Assembly: GCF_003315245.1 (NCBI RefSeq)
Contig: NZ_QNRT01000002.1
Span: forward strand, 301,245-365,244
Source: Arenicella xantha
GTDB lineage: Bacteria; Pseudomonadota; Gammaproteobacteria; Arenicellales; Arenicellaceae
DNA: 64,000 bases
Reading direction: 5' to 3'
The notes under the pieces were generated by a model. That model had not been told where the DNA came from, made no database searches, and saw nothing but the letters and a program-made list of their open reading frames with translations. Position 1 is the stretch's first letter. The number at the start of each line of letters is the position of its first letter. Both the position numbers and the translations under genes were made by a program. Shown in pieces: positions 36,164 to 45,486 of this stretch.

Positions 36164-37351
36164 ATGAGCTTTTATCCACCACACCGAACTTTGATGGGTC
36201 CGGGACCCTCTGACGTTTACCCTCAAGTGTCATTGGCACTAGCGCGTCCGACAATTGGGCACCTCGACCCCGAATTCATTCGCTTGATGGATGAAATAAA
36301 ACAATTATTGCAATACGCATTCCGTACCGACAACGAGCTCACATTACCGATATCTGCGCCTGGCTCAGCGGGTATGGAAGCCTGCTTCGTCAATCTAATC
36401 GAACCAAACGACACCGTCATCGTATGCCAAAACGGGGTATTTGGCGGTCGCATGAAAGAGAATGTCGAAAGAATCGGTGCTACCGCCATCATGGTAGAAG
36501 ACTCTTGGGGAACGGCAATAGACCTTGATAAAGTCCAAGCAGCGGCTAAGCAACATCCAAATGCTAAAGCCATTGCATTCGTGCATGCTGAAACTTCAAC
36601 CGGCGTTCAGAGCGACGCAAAAGCCATCTGCCATATCGCAAGGCAATATGGCATGCTGAGTATTGTTGATACAGTAACTGGGCTGGCGGGCATCCCCGTA
36701 GACGTAGACGCTTGGGGCGCTGACGCGGTCTACAGCGGCACACAAAAATGCCTGTCGTGTGTACCTGGGCTGTCTCCAGTTACATTTTCCGATCACGCTC
36801 GTGAAGTGATTTCCACTCGTAAAACGCCTGTCCAAAGCTGGTTTCTCGACATGAACCTAGTCATGGGTTATTGGGGCGCAGGAAGGCAACGAGCCTACCA
36901 TCACACAGCGCCCGTCAATACACTTTACGCCCTACATGAATCATTAACAGTGCTACGTGATGAAGGGCTAGAAGCAAGTTGGGCAAGACATCAACTGAAT
37001 CATCAAGCACTAAAAGCGGGTCTTGAGGCGATGGGGCTGCAACTTCTAGTGGCGGAGTCAGACCGCTTACCACAACTCAACACTGTTTGTGTGCCGGACG
37101 GCATCGACGAGGCTTTAGTCAGACAGCAGTTATTGAAAGAATTCAGCATTGAAATTGGTGCGGGGCTCGGCCAACTGGCTGGCAAAGTTTGGCGCATTGG
37201 CCTCATGGGGTATGCATCGCGCGAAAGCAATGTTCGGTCGTGCGTACAAGCCTTAGAAAGCGCTCTTTCCAAACAGTCATTCCAATTTCCCAACGGTGCA
37301 GCGATGCTGGCAATTGATGAAGTATACCGTCAGGCCGCGTCAACAAGTTAA
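36164..37351 (+). CDS. Class V aminotransferase (alanine-glyoxylate / serine-pyruvate type)
   Basis: A 395-residue PLP enzyme of the class V family. The N-terminal MGPGPSDVYPQV is the hallmark of alanine-glyoxylate and serine-pyruvate aminotransferases. APGSAGMEACFVNL binds the cofactor phosphate, DTVTGLAGIPVDVDAWGAD contains the Asp that pairs with pyridine N, and SGTQKCLSCVPG contains the catalytic Lys. It probably transaminates glyoxylate to glycine from alanine or serine. Serine-glyoxylate aminotransferase of the serine cycle is an alternative, but no serine-cycle genes are nearby. It is monocistronic, and the start is set by alignment of the MGPGP motif to the N-terminus. Confidence 0.87.
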   Translation: MSFYPPHRTLMGPGPSDVYPQVSLALARPTIGHLDPEFIRLMDEIKQLLQYAFRTDNELTLPISAPGSAGMEACFVNLIEPNDTVIVCQNGVFGGRMKENVERIGATAIMVEDSWGTAIDLDKVQAAAKQHPNAKAIAFVHAETSTGVQSDAKAICHIARQYGMLSIVDTVTGLAGIPVDVDAWGADAVYSGTQKCLSCVPGLSPVTFSDHAREVISTRKTPVQSWFLDMNLVMGYWGAGRQRAYHHTAPVNTLYALHESLTVLRDEGLEASWARHQLNHQALKAGLEAMGLQLLVAESDRLPQLNTVCVPDGIDEALVRQQLLKEFSIEIGAGLGQLAGKVWRIGLMGYASRESNVRSCVQALESALSKQSFQFPNGAAMLAIDEVYRQAASTS

Positions 37352-37765
37352 CCACTCAAACTATTAGAACAGAATCCACCTGATACGCCGGGACAGACTT
37401 GAAGAATGGACAATCAGTGAGTGCTCATGAGGGTCGCCACTAAACGACCCTCCTCTGGTTACCCAGCAGACCAATCCATTGATCTCAAAGCGCAACGCCT
37501 TGCGGTCCAGCGGCAAACAGTAGGCGAAAAAAAAGCCCCCTACCCAAGGAGCTTTATTTTCCTCATTGCTGAGTAATATGAACCAGATCTGAACTTTAGT
37601 ATTTTATCCTACCCATGCCCAAATAAAACTATAAGTAAGATCAGATCCGAGTCATACGTCTACCTAACCATGAGTCAAATATAGACGGTTAAACGCCTAA
37701 CAACCATGAACTAAGGTAGGAAATTACATCAGACTTTAGTCCCGATTCGACATATCTACTTAGTT
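37352..37765. other. Intergenic region with hairpins after the aminotransferase
   Basis: No gene is supported. A perfect 8-bp stem-loop GAGGGTCG/CGACCCTC lies at 37429-37452. A weaker terminator-like element (AAAGCCCC/GGAGCTTT with TTATTTT) at 37532-37560 may end the plus-strand transcript. The region downstream is a low-complexity AT-rich stretch before the response regulator stop. Confidence 0.5.
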
Positions 37766-38416
37766 CTATCGATTCGGATATTTACTCATTTCATATGCTT
37801 TAATTGCGGCTTGCACACGATTGCTAACATGAAGCTTGTGCATAATGTTAGTCATATAATGCTTAACCGTCTTCTCACTCAGGTAAATATCATCGGCAAT
37901 TTCCTTATTACTCATCCCAATTGCCAACTTCTCCAATATTTGGCGTTCCCTATCGTTTAAATCGAAGTCTTCCGGCGAGTCTCTCTTAGGCTTCTCCGAG
38001 CTTCGCATTAGCAAGTTAACAGCTAAGTTCGGCGATATATAGGAGTCACCATTATGAATATCCTGCAATATTGAAATCAGGTCTTCAGACGCAACGCCCT
38101 TAAGAATATAACCTCGCGCCTGAGCCTTAAGTGCGGCTTGAACATCATGCTCTTGCTCTGACACGGTTAGCATAATGATTTTAATAACTGGGACCCGCGA
38201 CGATATCTCGGTAGCCGTTTCGATTCCGCCACCGGGCATACTCACATCCAATAACATTAAGTCGGGAAGATGTTTTTCGGCCTGAATAATCGCCTCTTCC
38301 TTGCTACCCGCCTGAGCAACGACGTCGAAAAGGCCGCTCTCGACCAATGTTGTTACCACTCCTTCGCGAAACAACGGGTGGTCGTCGACCACAACTATTG
38401 AGATTCTCTCAGCCAT
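37766..38416 (-). CDS. NarL/FixJ-type response regulator
   Basis: A 216-residue two-component response regulator. The receiver domain has VVVDDHPLFREGV (acidic pocket), phosphorylation Asp in DLMLLDVSMPGGG and the Lys in YILKGVASED. The LuxR-type C-terminal helix-turn-helix is LNDRERQILEKLAIGMSNKEIADDIYLSEKTVKHYMTNIMHKL. The frame is open further upstream, but ATG 38416 starts just before the receiver domain; the extra 24 codons there are not conserved. It is expected to be phosphorylated by the histidine kinase 184 bases upstream on the same strand. Its target genes are not known. Confidence 0.92.
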   Translation of the reverse strand: MAERISIVVVDDHPLFREGVVTTLVESGLFDVVAQAGSKEEAIIQAEKHLPDLMLLDVSMPGGGIETATEISSRVPVIKIIMLTVSEQEHDVQAALKAQARGYILKGVASEDLISILQDIHNGDSYISPNLAVNLLMRSSEKPKRDSPEDFDLNDRERQILEKLAIGMSNKEIADDIYLSEKTVKHYMTNIMHKLHVSNRVQAAIKAYEMSKYPNR

Positions 38417-38600
38417 ATTATTTGCTTTTCTCCGATAAACGCAATTGCTGCAAAACACGTCGCGCTCAATAAATATGCCGGTTAACATCCAACAAGATGC
38501 CGACTAGTTTTTTATGATCTAAATAGACCATAAACCCCGCCCATATATTAGATAATACCTAAATACCTATCTAGTCTTAGCCGATATTCCGGCTGCCGCT

Positions 38601-40049
38601 CTAATTGTCGTCCTTTAGACTGATCGACAATTTAAGCGCAGTGCCCACACCCAGTTCACTGTTAATGCTGAATTTCCCGCCTAAGCTCTCTATACGGTCC
38701 TTCAACCCCATCAATCCTAGATGACCTCCGCTAGGACTAAGTGTTGATTTTCTAAAACCAACACCATTATCTTTCAGCGATAAATGTAGCACATCGCCTT
38801 TGACGAAAGCATTCAATCGACATTTTTTGGCCTGACCATGTCGATGTGAATTATTTAGCCCTTCTTGAGTAAACCGATACGCAGTTATTTTGATTGGTAG
38901 CGGAATATCGTCTGGCAAATCTTGGTAAAACTGAGCAATGTCCGAATCAGATTTCGTACCATGCAGCAGCACCACCTTACGTAAACACTCTTCCAAACTC
39001 ATCTTTTCCAGTTCAGGCAATACCAGACCCGAGGAGATACCACGAATTTCCTCAAGAGACTCATCGAGTGCTTGGCGCACAGCATGAAACTCATGCCCGA
39101 ACTGTGTCGCGGCTTCTTGCTTAGACACCTGAGCCAATCGCATTACGGCGAAGCCGATCATTTGAGCTGGCCCATCGTGCAAATCAGCACCAACTCTGCG
39201 CAAAAACTGTTCATTTAACTCGACCGCGCGAGCACTCGCAGTTTTCATACTTCGCTGCATGTCTTTATTAGACGTCAGCAACTTAGACAATCGAGTTATC
39301 TGCTCGCTGAGCCTATCTTCTTGCTCGTTTATGGTCTGAATGCCACGACGAAAAGTATAGAACAGTAACAAAAATAATAGGCTCGTACTAATTACCAATA
39401 CCAATAAAAGTTGGCCAGCCAGAAGCCGCGCTGCGGACAACCCATCTCTAAAGTCAACATTGAGTTTAGCTACTTCAACTCGCTTATTCGGTAGTCTTAT
39501 CGAAACCAATAGCTCACTGATCGGATAATTATTGCTCAATGCCTCAAGCCAAGAGCTCGCCTCGAGCAAATTATGGTTGAGTTTTCTATACGGCTCACTT
39601 CGACTCTGCAACAACTTGGTAAATTCTACACGTTGCTCATCCGCAATACTGAGGTCAGCGCGCGATCGCCAGACACTGCCACCATTAATGTCAAACAGCG
39701 CAATTGATTCAACGCCTGAAATACTCAAAGCTTTATTACCAATCAATCTAGCCAAGTGCCTCTCTAATTCGAGTGGATCGATCTTCGACGAATCCATATT
39801 GGTATCATTAGGTGTAACCGCTGCATTTTTCATAACCTCCGTTACGGCATTACTTTGTGCTATCCGCTGCAGTTCACTGGAAACGCGATTCGCCATGTCT
39901 GTCGTGGCACTTTTCTGAAGGCGAGCGTACCCCCCTGCGGTTAACACAGCGACAATCAATAGAATAGTTGTCAGGCCAGCAGCAACAAAACGGCGATTTA
40001 AACCGCGCTTTTTCGCCTCGGCCGTGCTGATGAGGGTTAGATCATTCAT
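38601..40049 (-). CDS. Sensor histidine kinase (NarX/DegS-type, HisKA_3)
   Basis: A membrane sensor kinase of about 482 residues. A first span (RRFVAAGLTTILLIVAVLTAGGY) and a second (LLLVLVISTSLLFLLLFYTF) enclose a periplasmic sensor region of roughly 180 residues with no recognised domain. The cytoplasmic part has the dimerisation motif GADLHDGPAQMIGFAVMRL (His is the phosphorylation site) and an HATPase domain with YRFTQEGLNNSHRHGQAK and DNGVGF / GGHLGLMGLKDRIESLGG. The frame begins with TTG at 40070; I prefer the ATG 40049. It is paired with the NarL-type regulator downstream. Confidence 0.9.
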   Translation of the reverse strand: MNDLTLISTAEAKKRGLNRRFVAAGLTTILLIVAVLTAGGYARLQKSATTDMANRVSSELQRIAQSNAVTEVMKNAAVTPNDTNMDSSKIDPLELERHLARLIGNKALSISGVESIALFDINGGSVWRSRADLSIADEQRVEFTKLLQSRSEPYRKLNHNLLEASSWLEALSNNYPISELLVSIRLPNKRVEVAKLNVDFRDGLSAARLLAGQLLLVLVISTSLLFLLLFYTFRRGIQTINEQEDRLSEQITRLSKLLTSNKDMQRSMKTASARAVELNEQFLRRVGADLHDGPAQMIGFAVMRLAQVSKQEAATQFGHEFHAVRQALDESLEEIRGISSGLVLPELEKMSLEECLRKVVLLHGTKSDSDIAQFYQDLPDDIPLPIKITAYRFTQEGLNNSHRHGQAKKCRLNAFVKGDVLHLSLKDNGVGFRKSTLSPSGGHLGLMGLKDRIESLGGKFSINSELGVGTALKLSISLKDDN

Positions 40050-40158
40050 GGGTAATGGGCAGTCTTGCAACCAGCCGCGAGAACTGATTACGTTGGCGCA
40101 ATTCTAAGCCGTATTAAGCTAAGAATAAAGACATCTTCAGCGATAAATGCACTAACGT

Positions 40159-40530
40159 CTATTTATCACGCGCAACACCAACCAAATAGACTGTCCAACC
40201 AGCCAGCAAGCTAAGCCCGCCAACCGGTGTAACGGCTCCTAGCCACTGAATATTGGTCACCGCCAATAGGTACAATGAAGCGCTAAATATGACAATACCA
40301 ACACCTAAGCATAGGGTCGTATAATAGACCAGTTTGTGTGAGCAAAGCTGGGGGTTTAAGCCAATAATCAATAGTGCTAAACCATGATAAAACTGATAGC
40401 GATTAGCTAACTCGAAGGTGGCTTGCCGTTGATTCAACGCCAAAACATCGGCCAGCGCATGAGCGCCGAACGCACCAATCGCAACGCCGGTTAAGCAGAG
40501 CAGTGCGCCAATAAAAACAGTTAGTTTCAC
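40159..40530 (-). CDS. DUF423 (YgdD-like) membrane protein
   Basis: A 123-residue protein with four membrane helices. The N-terminal signature LTGVAIGAFGAHAL is that of DUF423/YgdD. Its function is unknown. It lies 15 bases after the msrA stop on the same strand and is probably co-transcribed. Length and pattern match family members. Confidence 0.87.
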   Translation of the reverse strand: MKLTVFIGALLCLTGVAIGAFGAHALADVLALNQRQATFELANRYQFYHGLALLIIGLNPQLCSHKLVYYTTLCLGVGIVIFSASLYLLAVTNIQWLGAVTPVGGLSLLAGWTVYLVGVARDK

Positions 40531-40545
40531 AGCAATGTTAGCGTT

Positions 40546-41184
40546 CTAAATCGGGCATGTGACACCGGTTCCACCGATTCCACAGTAGCCATTTGGGTTT
40601 TTCGCCAAGTATTGCTGATGATACTGTTCAGCATAGTAAAACGGCGGTGCCAGCTCGATCTCGGTGGTGATCTGGCCGTAGCCTTGTTCAACTAAAGTCG
40701 ACTGATAATCAGTCGCAATTTGTCGTGCAACGGTTAACTGGTCAGCACTCGAGCAGTAGATACCGGATCGATACTGAGTGCCCTTATCATTACCCTGCCG
40801 CATCCCTTGGGTTGGGTCATGCAATTCAAAAAATGCCGCAAGTAATTGGGGCAGACTAACAATCGCGGGATCAAATACGACTAACACCACTTCAGTATGA
40901 CCCGTTCGGCCACTACAAACTTCCTCGTAAGTTGGGTTAGGAGTAAACCCAGCCATGTATCCAACAGCTGTTGTGTAGACACCAGGCATCTGCCAGAATT
41001 TTCGTTCCGCGCCCCAAAAACAACCCAAGCCTAGATAAACAGTTTGTAGATTGCCAGCATCGGTATCAAACGGCGGCATGATTGCCCGACCATTTACAAA
41101 ATGTTTATTTTCAAGCGTCAGCGCGATGTCGCGGCCAGGCAACGCGTTGTCTCGAGATGGAAGTGATAATTTATCTGTAAACAC
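40546..41184 (-). CDS. msrA: Peptide methionine (S)-S-oxide reductase MsrA, cytoplasmic
   Basis: A 212-residue MsrA that reduces oxidised methionine in proteins. The catalytic Cys is in [18 protein letters not shown], and the resolving Cys residues are in [14 protein letters not shown] at the C-terminus. There is no signal peptide; the N-terminal ~40 residues ([12 protein letters not shown]) are typical of the E. coli-type enzyme. A second msrA with an export signal is divergent just upstream. No msrB gene is in the window. Its transcript continues into the DUF423 gene. Confidence 0.93.
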   Translation of the reverse strand: MFTDKLSLPSRDNALPGRDIALTLENKHFVNGRAIMPPFDTDAGNLQTVYLGLGCFWGAERKFWQMPGVYTTAVGYMAGFTPNPTYEEVCSGRTGHTEVVLVVFDPAIVSLPQLLAAFFELHDPTQGMRQGNDKGTQYRSGIYCSSADQLTVARQIATDYQSTLVEQGYGQITTEIELAPPFYYAEQYHQQYLAKNPNGYCGIGGTGVTCPI

Positions 41185-41313
41185 GGTCTTGCTACCTAAG
41201 GTGTAATCTATTCAATGCTCAAATAGTACCATTGTTACAAACATCAAGGCTCGACATGAAATTTACTTTCGCTCGCCAGCGAACAAACTAATCAGCTATG
41301 ACCTAACTTCATT

Positions 41314-41955
41314 ATGAAAAAACAATTATTTACTATCATTACGCTAACCGTCTTTGCATTGTCTTCAATTCCAGCGCAGAGCGGTCAAACTAACAGCGCC
41401 GAAAATGCCCGATCAGATGTTTCTAAAACGGTTAGAACAGCGGTGTTCGCTGGAGGCTGCTTTTGGTGTGTGGAGTCTGACTTTGAAAAGCTCAACGGTG
41501 TGCTTAGCGCTGTATCTGGCTACACCGGCGGTAGCGCTGCAACGGCTAATTATAAAACCGTAAGCTATACCGAAACCGGTCATTACGAGGCGGTCCAAGT
41601 CAGCTATGACCCAAATCAAGTCAGCTACTCTGAACTGGTCGAGTTTTTTTGGCGCCATATCGACCCGACCGACCCCCATGGTCAGTTTTGTGACAAAGGT
41701 AGTTCTTATAAATCCGCTATTTTTTATGCCGACGACTCACAAAAATTAGTAGTCGAACAGTCACTGCAACAGTTATCCGCGAATAAACCGTTTACCGCAA
41801 ATATTGTGACCGCGATTGAAGCCGCGAAGCCTTTTTACCTGGCCGAGGAGTACCACCAAGACTATTATAAGAAAAACCCTATTAGGTATCGCATATACCG
41901 ATCTCGATGCGGACGAGACCAACGAATCGAGCAGCTTTGGGGTAAACAGGACTAA
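41314..41955 (+). CDS. msrA: Peptide methionine (S)-S-oxide reductase MsrA, exported
   Basis: A 213-residue MsrA with an N-terminal signal peptide (KQLFTIITLTVFALSSIPAQSG). It is therefore periplasmic, where it can repair oxidised envelope proteins. The catalytic Cys is in GGCFWCVESDFEKLNGV, and the C-terminal part EYHQDYYKKNPIRYR... SRCGRDQRIEQLWG carries a resolving Cys. It is divergent from the cytoplasmic msrA, sharing a 130-base region. The sequence resembles PilB/MsrA-type domains more than the neighbour, so the two are not recent duplicates. Confidence 0.93.
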   Translation: MKKQLFTIITLTVFALSSIPAQSGQTNSAENARSDVSKTVRTAVFAGGCFWCVESDFEKLNGVLSAVSGYTGGSAATANYKTVSYTETGHYEAVQVSYDPNQVSYSELVEFFWRHIDPTDPHGQFCDKGSSYKSAIFYADDSQKLVVEQSLQQLSANKPFTANIVTAIEAAKPFYLAEEYHQDYYKKNPIRYRIYRSRCGRDQRIEQLWGKQD

Positions 41956-41997
41956 CATCAGAACAAAGCCCAACACAATCACAATTTGCCAGCGGCG

Positions 41998-42348
41998 CTA
42001 TTCGCGAAGCGCCGCGCAGCCTATGCAATACTCAGCTGTCAGATCTATCTCCAAGCGTGCCGCCGGAATCGCCTCACTACACTCAAAACATAGCCCGTAG
42101 GAGCCGTTAACGAGTCGCAAAAGCGCCTGATCAATACATTTGATTAACTGTATCTGACGGCGCTCGCTAGCCTGCGCCATGGCCTGCCCTTGCATTGCAT
42201 CCATCCGAGACAAGCGCCCTACACTGTTTTGATCCAGCACCACCGGCTTAGCACTCAAATTAACTGAGTCGATGGTGCGCTGAGCCTGCTCTCGCAGTAA
42301 CTCTAGCTTGTTTTTATAGAATTTCTGCTGTTGCTTATTGAGCAGCAT
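41998..42348 (-). CDS. TraR/DksA-family zinc finger protein
   Basis: A 116-residue DksA-like regulator. The N-terminal helical part contains [23 protein letters not shown], which forms the short coiled coil. The C-terminal zinc finger is [16 protein letters not shown]... EYCIGCA with four Cys. It lacks the long coiled coil and acidic tip residues of DksA proper, which is present at 55250. Such short members may bind RNA polymerase secondary channel, but this is not shown here. It overlaps ttcA by 14 bases, so the two are co-transcribed. Confidence 0.85.
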   Translation of the reverse strand: MLLNKQQQKFYKNKLELLREQAQRTIDSVNLSAKPVVLDQNSVGRLSRMDAMQGQAMAQASERRQIQLIKCIDQALLRLVNGSYGLCFECSEAIPAARLEIDLTAEYCIGCAALRE

Positions 42349-43213
42349 TTGAACGCGTCAAAATAAGCTCCAGTGGAGAATCATCGAAAGCCGTGTCGAA
42401 CTCGGTCAAATGTTGCGCATTATCCGCCGTCAAGCCAACAAAATCGAACAAGTCGCGGTCCATTAGATGCGAGCCAGTCACACGCGACATCGACTTAAAC
42501 ACATTAACCACTCTGCCCGGTTGTTCTTGGTCCCAATTAGCTAACATTTGCTTAATTTTCTTACGTTGCAAATTCTCTTGCGAGCCACAGAGATTGCACG
42601 GGATAATTGGAAACTCGCGCAACACTGAAAACGCTTCAAGGTCTGATTCTCGACAATACGCCAGCGGCCGAATCACTACATTCTTTTTGTCATCACTGAC
42701 TAACTTAGGCGGCATACTTTTCAGCCGAGCCCCATGAAACATATTGAGAAATAGTGTTTCAACCATATCGTCCAAGTGGTGCCCCAAAGCTATTTTGGTT
42801 GCGCCTAACTCATTCGCAGTGCGATACAAAATACCGCGCCGCAAACGAGAACAAAGTGAACAAGTGGTCTTACCTGCTGGAATCTTATCGGTAACGATAC
42901 TGTAGGTATCTTCTTCAACGATTTGGTACGGAATGGCGAGCTTATCTAAGTACGCAGGCAGTATCTCGGCTGGAAAACCCGGCTGTTTCTGATCTAGGTT
43001 CACCGCAAACAGCTCAAAATTTATTGGCGCACGCCGCTGCAAGGCCTGCAAAATATCAAGCATTGCATAGCTGTCCTTACCACCAGACAAACAGACCATA
43101 ACGCGATCGCCCTCTTCGATCATGTTGAAGTCAACGATCGCCTCACCAACTTGGCGCTGCAGTCGTTTCACCAGCTTGTTTTGACTATATGCCAACTTTC
43201 GAGTGTCTTTCAT
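42335..43213 (-). CDS. ttcA: tRNA 2-thiocytidine biosynthesis protein TtcA
   Basis: A 292-residue ATP-dependent tRNA thiolase that modifies C32 of certain tRNAs, using a 4Fe-4S cluster. The PP-loop is [13 protein letters not shown]. The cluster Cys come from [10 protein letters not shown] and CNLCGSQ. The length is typical of gammaproteobacteria. Its start lies about 190 bases from the divergent phoB; the 3' end overlaps the DksA-like gene by 14 bases. Confidence 0.94.
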   Translation of the reverse strand: MKDTRKLAYSQNKLVKRLQRQVGEAIVDFNMIEEGDRVMVCLSGGKDSYAMLDILQALQRRAPINFELFAVNLDQKQPGFPAEILPAYLDKLAIPYQIVEEDTYSIVTDKIPAGKTTCSLCSRLRRGILYRTANELGATKIALGHHLDDMVETLFLNMFHGARLKSMPPKLVSDDKKNVVIRPLAYCRESDLEAFSVLREFPIIPCNLCGSQENLQRKKIKQMLANWDQEQPGRVVNVFKSMSRVTGSHLMDRDLFDFVGLTADNAQHLTEFDTAFDDSPLELILTRSNAAQ

Positions 43214-43336
43214 CGTATTATAATGCCTATGATATTTGCGCGTATTCTACTCCACCAAGTGCGCAGAGGTAAGCGCGATACACACAAGCAATGCATTTCT
43301 CTCATCACAAGCGTTAATTCGACGTAAAGTTGTTGC

Positions 43337-43354
43337 CTGTCACATACATGTAAT
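43337..43354 (+). promoter_or_regulatory. Pho-box-like site upstream of phoB
   Basis: CTGTCAC-ATAC-ATGTAAT has two 7-base half sites 11 bases apart, the first an excellent match to CTGTCAT and the second weaker. It lies 52 bases before the phoB ATG, in line with phoBR autoregulation. Confidence 0.5.
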
Positions 43355-43405
43355 ATGATGACGATTTAATGACGCACATTAAAAACCATATTGAGTGACA
43401 CCGTC

Positions 43406-44098
43406 ATGACCCACCACATTTTGATAGTTGATGACGAAGCGGCTATCCGTGACATGGTGCGGATGGCCCTAGAAATAGATGGCTTTACCGTATCCGACGC
43501 CAGTAATGCGCACCAAGCTGCCAAATTACTCGAAGAAGAGGAAATTGACTTATTACTATTAGACTGGATGATGCCCGGCATTTCTGGAATAGACTTTGCC
43601 GGACGCATCAGACGCGAAGGCAACCATCAGGTTGGCATTATCATGTTAACCGCCAAAGATGATGAAGCCGACATGGTTCGCGGCTTAGATGTTGGTGCTG
43701 ACGATTACGTAAAAAAACCCTTCTCGACTAAGGAACTGCTGTCTAGAATCAATGCTGTGCTCCGAAGGTTGTCGAGTGGCCACGTGTCCGGCGACGTAGT
43801 ATCGGCCGGCAAGATCACAATCGACTCCGAGCAGCATCGAGTTTTGATCGACGGCAATAATGTTGACTTTAGCCCAACCGAATTTCGCCTTTTACACTTC
43901 CTATTAACCCATCCTGATCGCGTATTTGCGCGTGACCAGTTATTAGATAATGTATGGGGCAATCAAGTATATGTCGAAGACAGAACAGTTGACGTGCACA
44001 TCCGTCGACTGCGTAAAGTGTTGGAACCCTGTGGTTGCGACGACTACATCAATACCGTCAGAGGTGTGGGCTACCGATTCTCGCTACCGGCACTGTAA
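43406..44098 (+). CDS. phoB: Phosphate regulon response regulator PhoB
   Basis: A 230-residue OmpR/PhoB-type response regulator. The receiver domain has HHILIVDDEAAIRDMVRMAL, phospho-Asp in LLLLDWMMPGISG and VKKPFSTKELLSRI. The winged-helix domain ends DRTVDVHIRRLRKVLEP... INTVRGVGYRF, the PhoB pattern. A TTG start at 43391 would add five residues, but ATG 43406 aligns with known PhoB N-termini. It controls Pst and other Pho-box genes when activated by PhoR, which follows 21 bases downstream. A Pho box precedes it. Confidence 0.95.
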   Translation: MTHHILIVDDEAAIRDMVRMALEIDGFTVSDASNAHQAAKLLEEEEIDLLLLDWMMPGISGIDFAGRIRREGNHQVGIIMLTAKDDEADMVRGLDVGADDYVKKPFSTKELLSRINAVLRRLSSGHVSGDVVSAGKITIDSEQHRVLIDGNNVDFSPTEFRLLHFLLTHPDRVFARDQLLDNVWGNQVYVEDRTVDVHIRRLRKVLEPCGCDDYINTVRGVGYRFSLPAL

Positions 44099-44119
44099 GA
44101 TATTGGTCATCCCACTTCA

Positions 44120-45451
44120 ATGAAACAAGACATCATCAAATTCGTCAGCTTATTGGCGACCGCAGGCTTGGTGGGTTGGACACTAAATATTCCTATTTTA
44201 GGCATGCTGATCGTCGCAATCGGCATTATTGGCTGGCAGATTCAGCGACTAAATATGCTGCAGAAGTGGGTCGAAAACCCCGGCGGTAACCCGATGCCTG
44301 AGATGAGCGGCCAATTCTATCAATTGCACCGCCAGCTGAGCCGCAAAGACACCCAGAACGCCAAACGTAAACGACGACTCAATGAGTTTGTCAGCCAATT
44401 TAGACGCGCCATCAGCGCCTTGCCCGACGCCATAGTCCTCGTCGATAACGACGGCAAGATCGAATGGGCGAATACTAATTCAGACCGAATTTTAGGCATA
44501 CGCTGGCCGGCTGACGCCAATGTGCGATTTGTGAACCTAATTCGCTACCCAGAAGTTGATCAACTGTTACTCGCGCAAAACCCTCCCTCGGTAGGTGTGG
44601 AAGTAACAGCATCCACCGATCGCCAAATCACCATCAATATAAAGTGTGTGCGCTATACCAATAAACTACGAATGATAATCGCGCGAGACGTAAGTCGGTT
44701 AATCACGGTCAACAAGATACACACCGATTTCGTAGCCAATGTTTCGCATGAGCTCAAGACTCCGCTAACAGTGCTACGTGGTTATTTAGAAATACTGCAA
44801 AATAGCCAAGAACTGCCGCAAAAATTTCACAAGCCGATCGCTCAAATGAACATTCAAGGCGCCAGAATGCAGTCGATCGTCAGCGACTTGCTGTACCTTG
44901 CTAAACTCGAAGATCATCCCGAAGAGCTACCCATGCAAGCGTTAGATATAACGCATTTAATCAATACGATAATCGAAGCCGTACAGCCACTACTCACCGA
45001 CAAGCACCATCAACTGGAGTTGGATATCGACCATTCGCTCAAAATGCGAGGAGTCCAAACAGAGCTGCATAGTGCGTTTACAAACCTGATCACCAACGCC
45101 ATTCACTACACTCCGAGCGGCGGCATAATTCAAATCCAATGGCAAGCCACCGCTTCACACGCGGTGTTCTCGGTAAAAGACAATGGTATCGGTATAGCAC
45201 CACAACATCTCGACCGTTTAACGCAACGCTTTTATCGGGTCGACAACGATCGTGCACGAGATAGCGGCGGCACCGGTCTAGGCCTGGCAATCGTCAAACA
45301 TGTTATGCAACGGCACAATGGCCAACTTGAGATCGACAGCAATGAAGATAACGGCAGTGAGTTTCGCTGCGTCTTTCCAATCTATCAAGCCGTCGGCTTC
45401 AATGCCGAGGGTAAGCCGTCAAAAGCACCTACTCCGCAGTCAGTCGGCTAA
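44120..45451 (+). CDS. phoR: Phosphate regulon sensor histidine kinase PhoR
   Basis: A 443-residue PhoR-like kinase. Two closely spaced N-terminal spans (ISLLATAGLVGW... and LGMLIVAIGIIGW) anchor it in the inner membrane, with no large periplasmic sensor, as in PhoR. A PAS domain is at about 100-200 (ALPDAIVLVDNDGKIEWAN). The dimerisation box is FVANVSHELKTPLTVLRGYLE, and the ATPase motifs are NLITNAIHYTP, DNGIGIAP and GGTGLGLAIVKHVM. It follows phoB and senses phosphate status through the Pst/PhoU complex. Its stop codon lies within a hairpin at 45444-45468, before the convergent nuclease-like gene. Confidence 0.94.
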   Translation: MKQDIIKFVSLLATAGLVGWTLNIPILGMLIVAIGIIGWQIQRLNMLQKWVENPGGNPMPEMSGQFYQLHRQLSRKDTQNAKRKRRLNEFVSQFRRAISALPDAIVLVDNDGKIEWANTNSDRILGIRWPADANVRFVNLIRYPEVDQLLLAQNPPSVGVEVTASTDRQITINIKCVRYTNKLRMIIARDVSRLITVNKIHTDFVANVSHELKTPLTVLRGYLEILQNSQELPQKFHKPIAQMNIQGARMQSIVSDLLYLAKLEDHPEELPMQALDITHLINTIIEAVQPLLTDKHHQLELDIDHSLKMRGVQTELHSAFTNLITNAIHYTPSGGIIQIQWQATASHAVFSVKDNGIGIAPQHLDRLTQRFYRVDNDRARDSGGTGLGLAIVKHVMQRHNGQLEIDSNEDNGSEFRCVFPIYQAVGFNAEGKPSKAPTPQSVG

Positions 45452-45468
45452 CCTCAAGCATTAGCCGA
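45444..45468. repeat. Hairpin between convergent phoR and nuclease-like genes
   Basis: TCGGCTAA/TTAGCCGA is a perfect 8-bp inverted repeat, extendable by three further base pairs with one wobble. It covers the phoR stop codon. No T-tract follows on either strand, so it is an RNA 3'-end structure rather than a classical terminator. Confidence 0.4.
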
Positions 45469-45486
45469 TTGGGCAGCTTAGCACGC

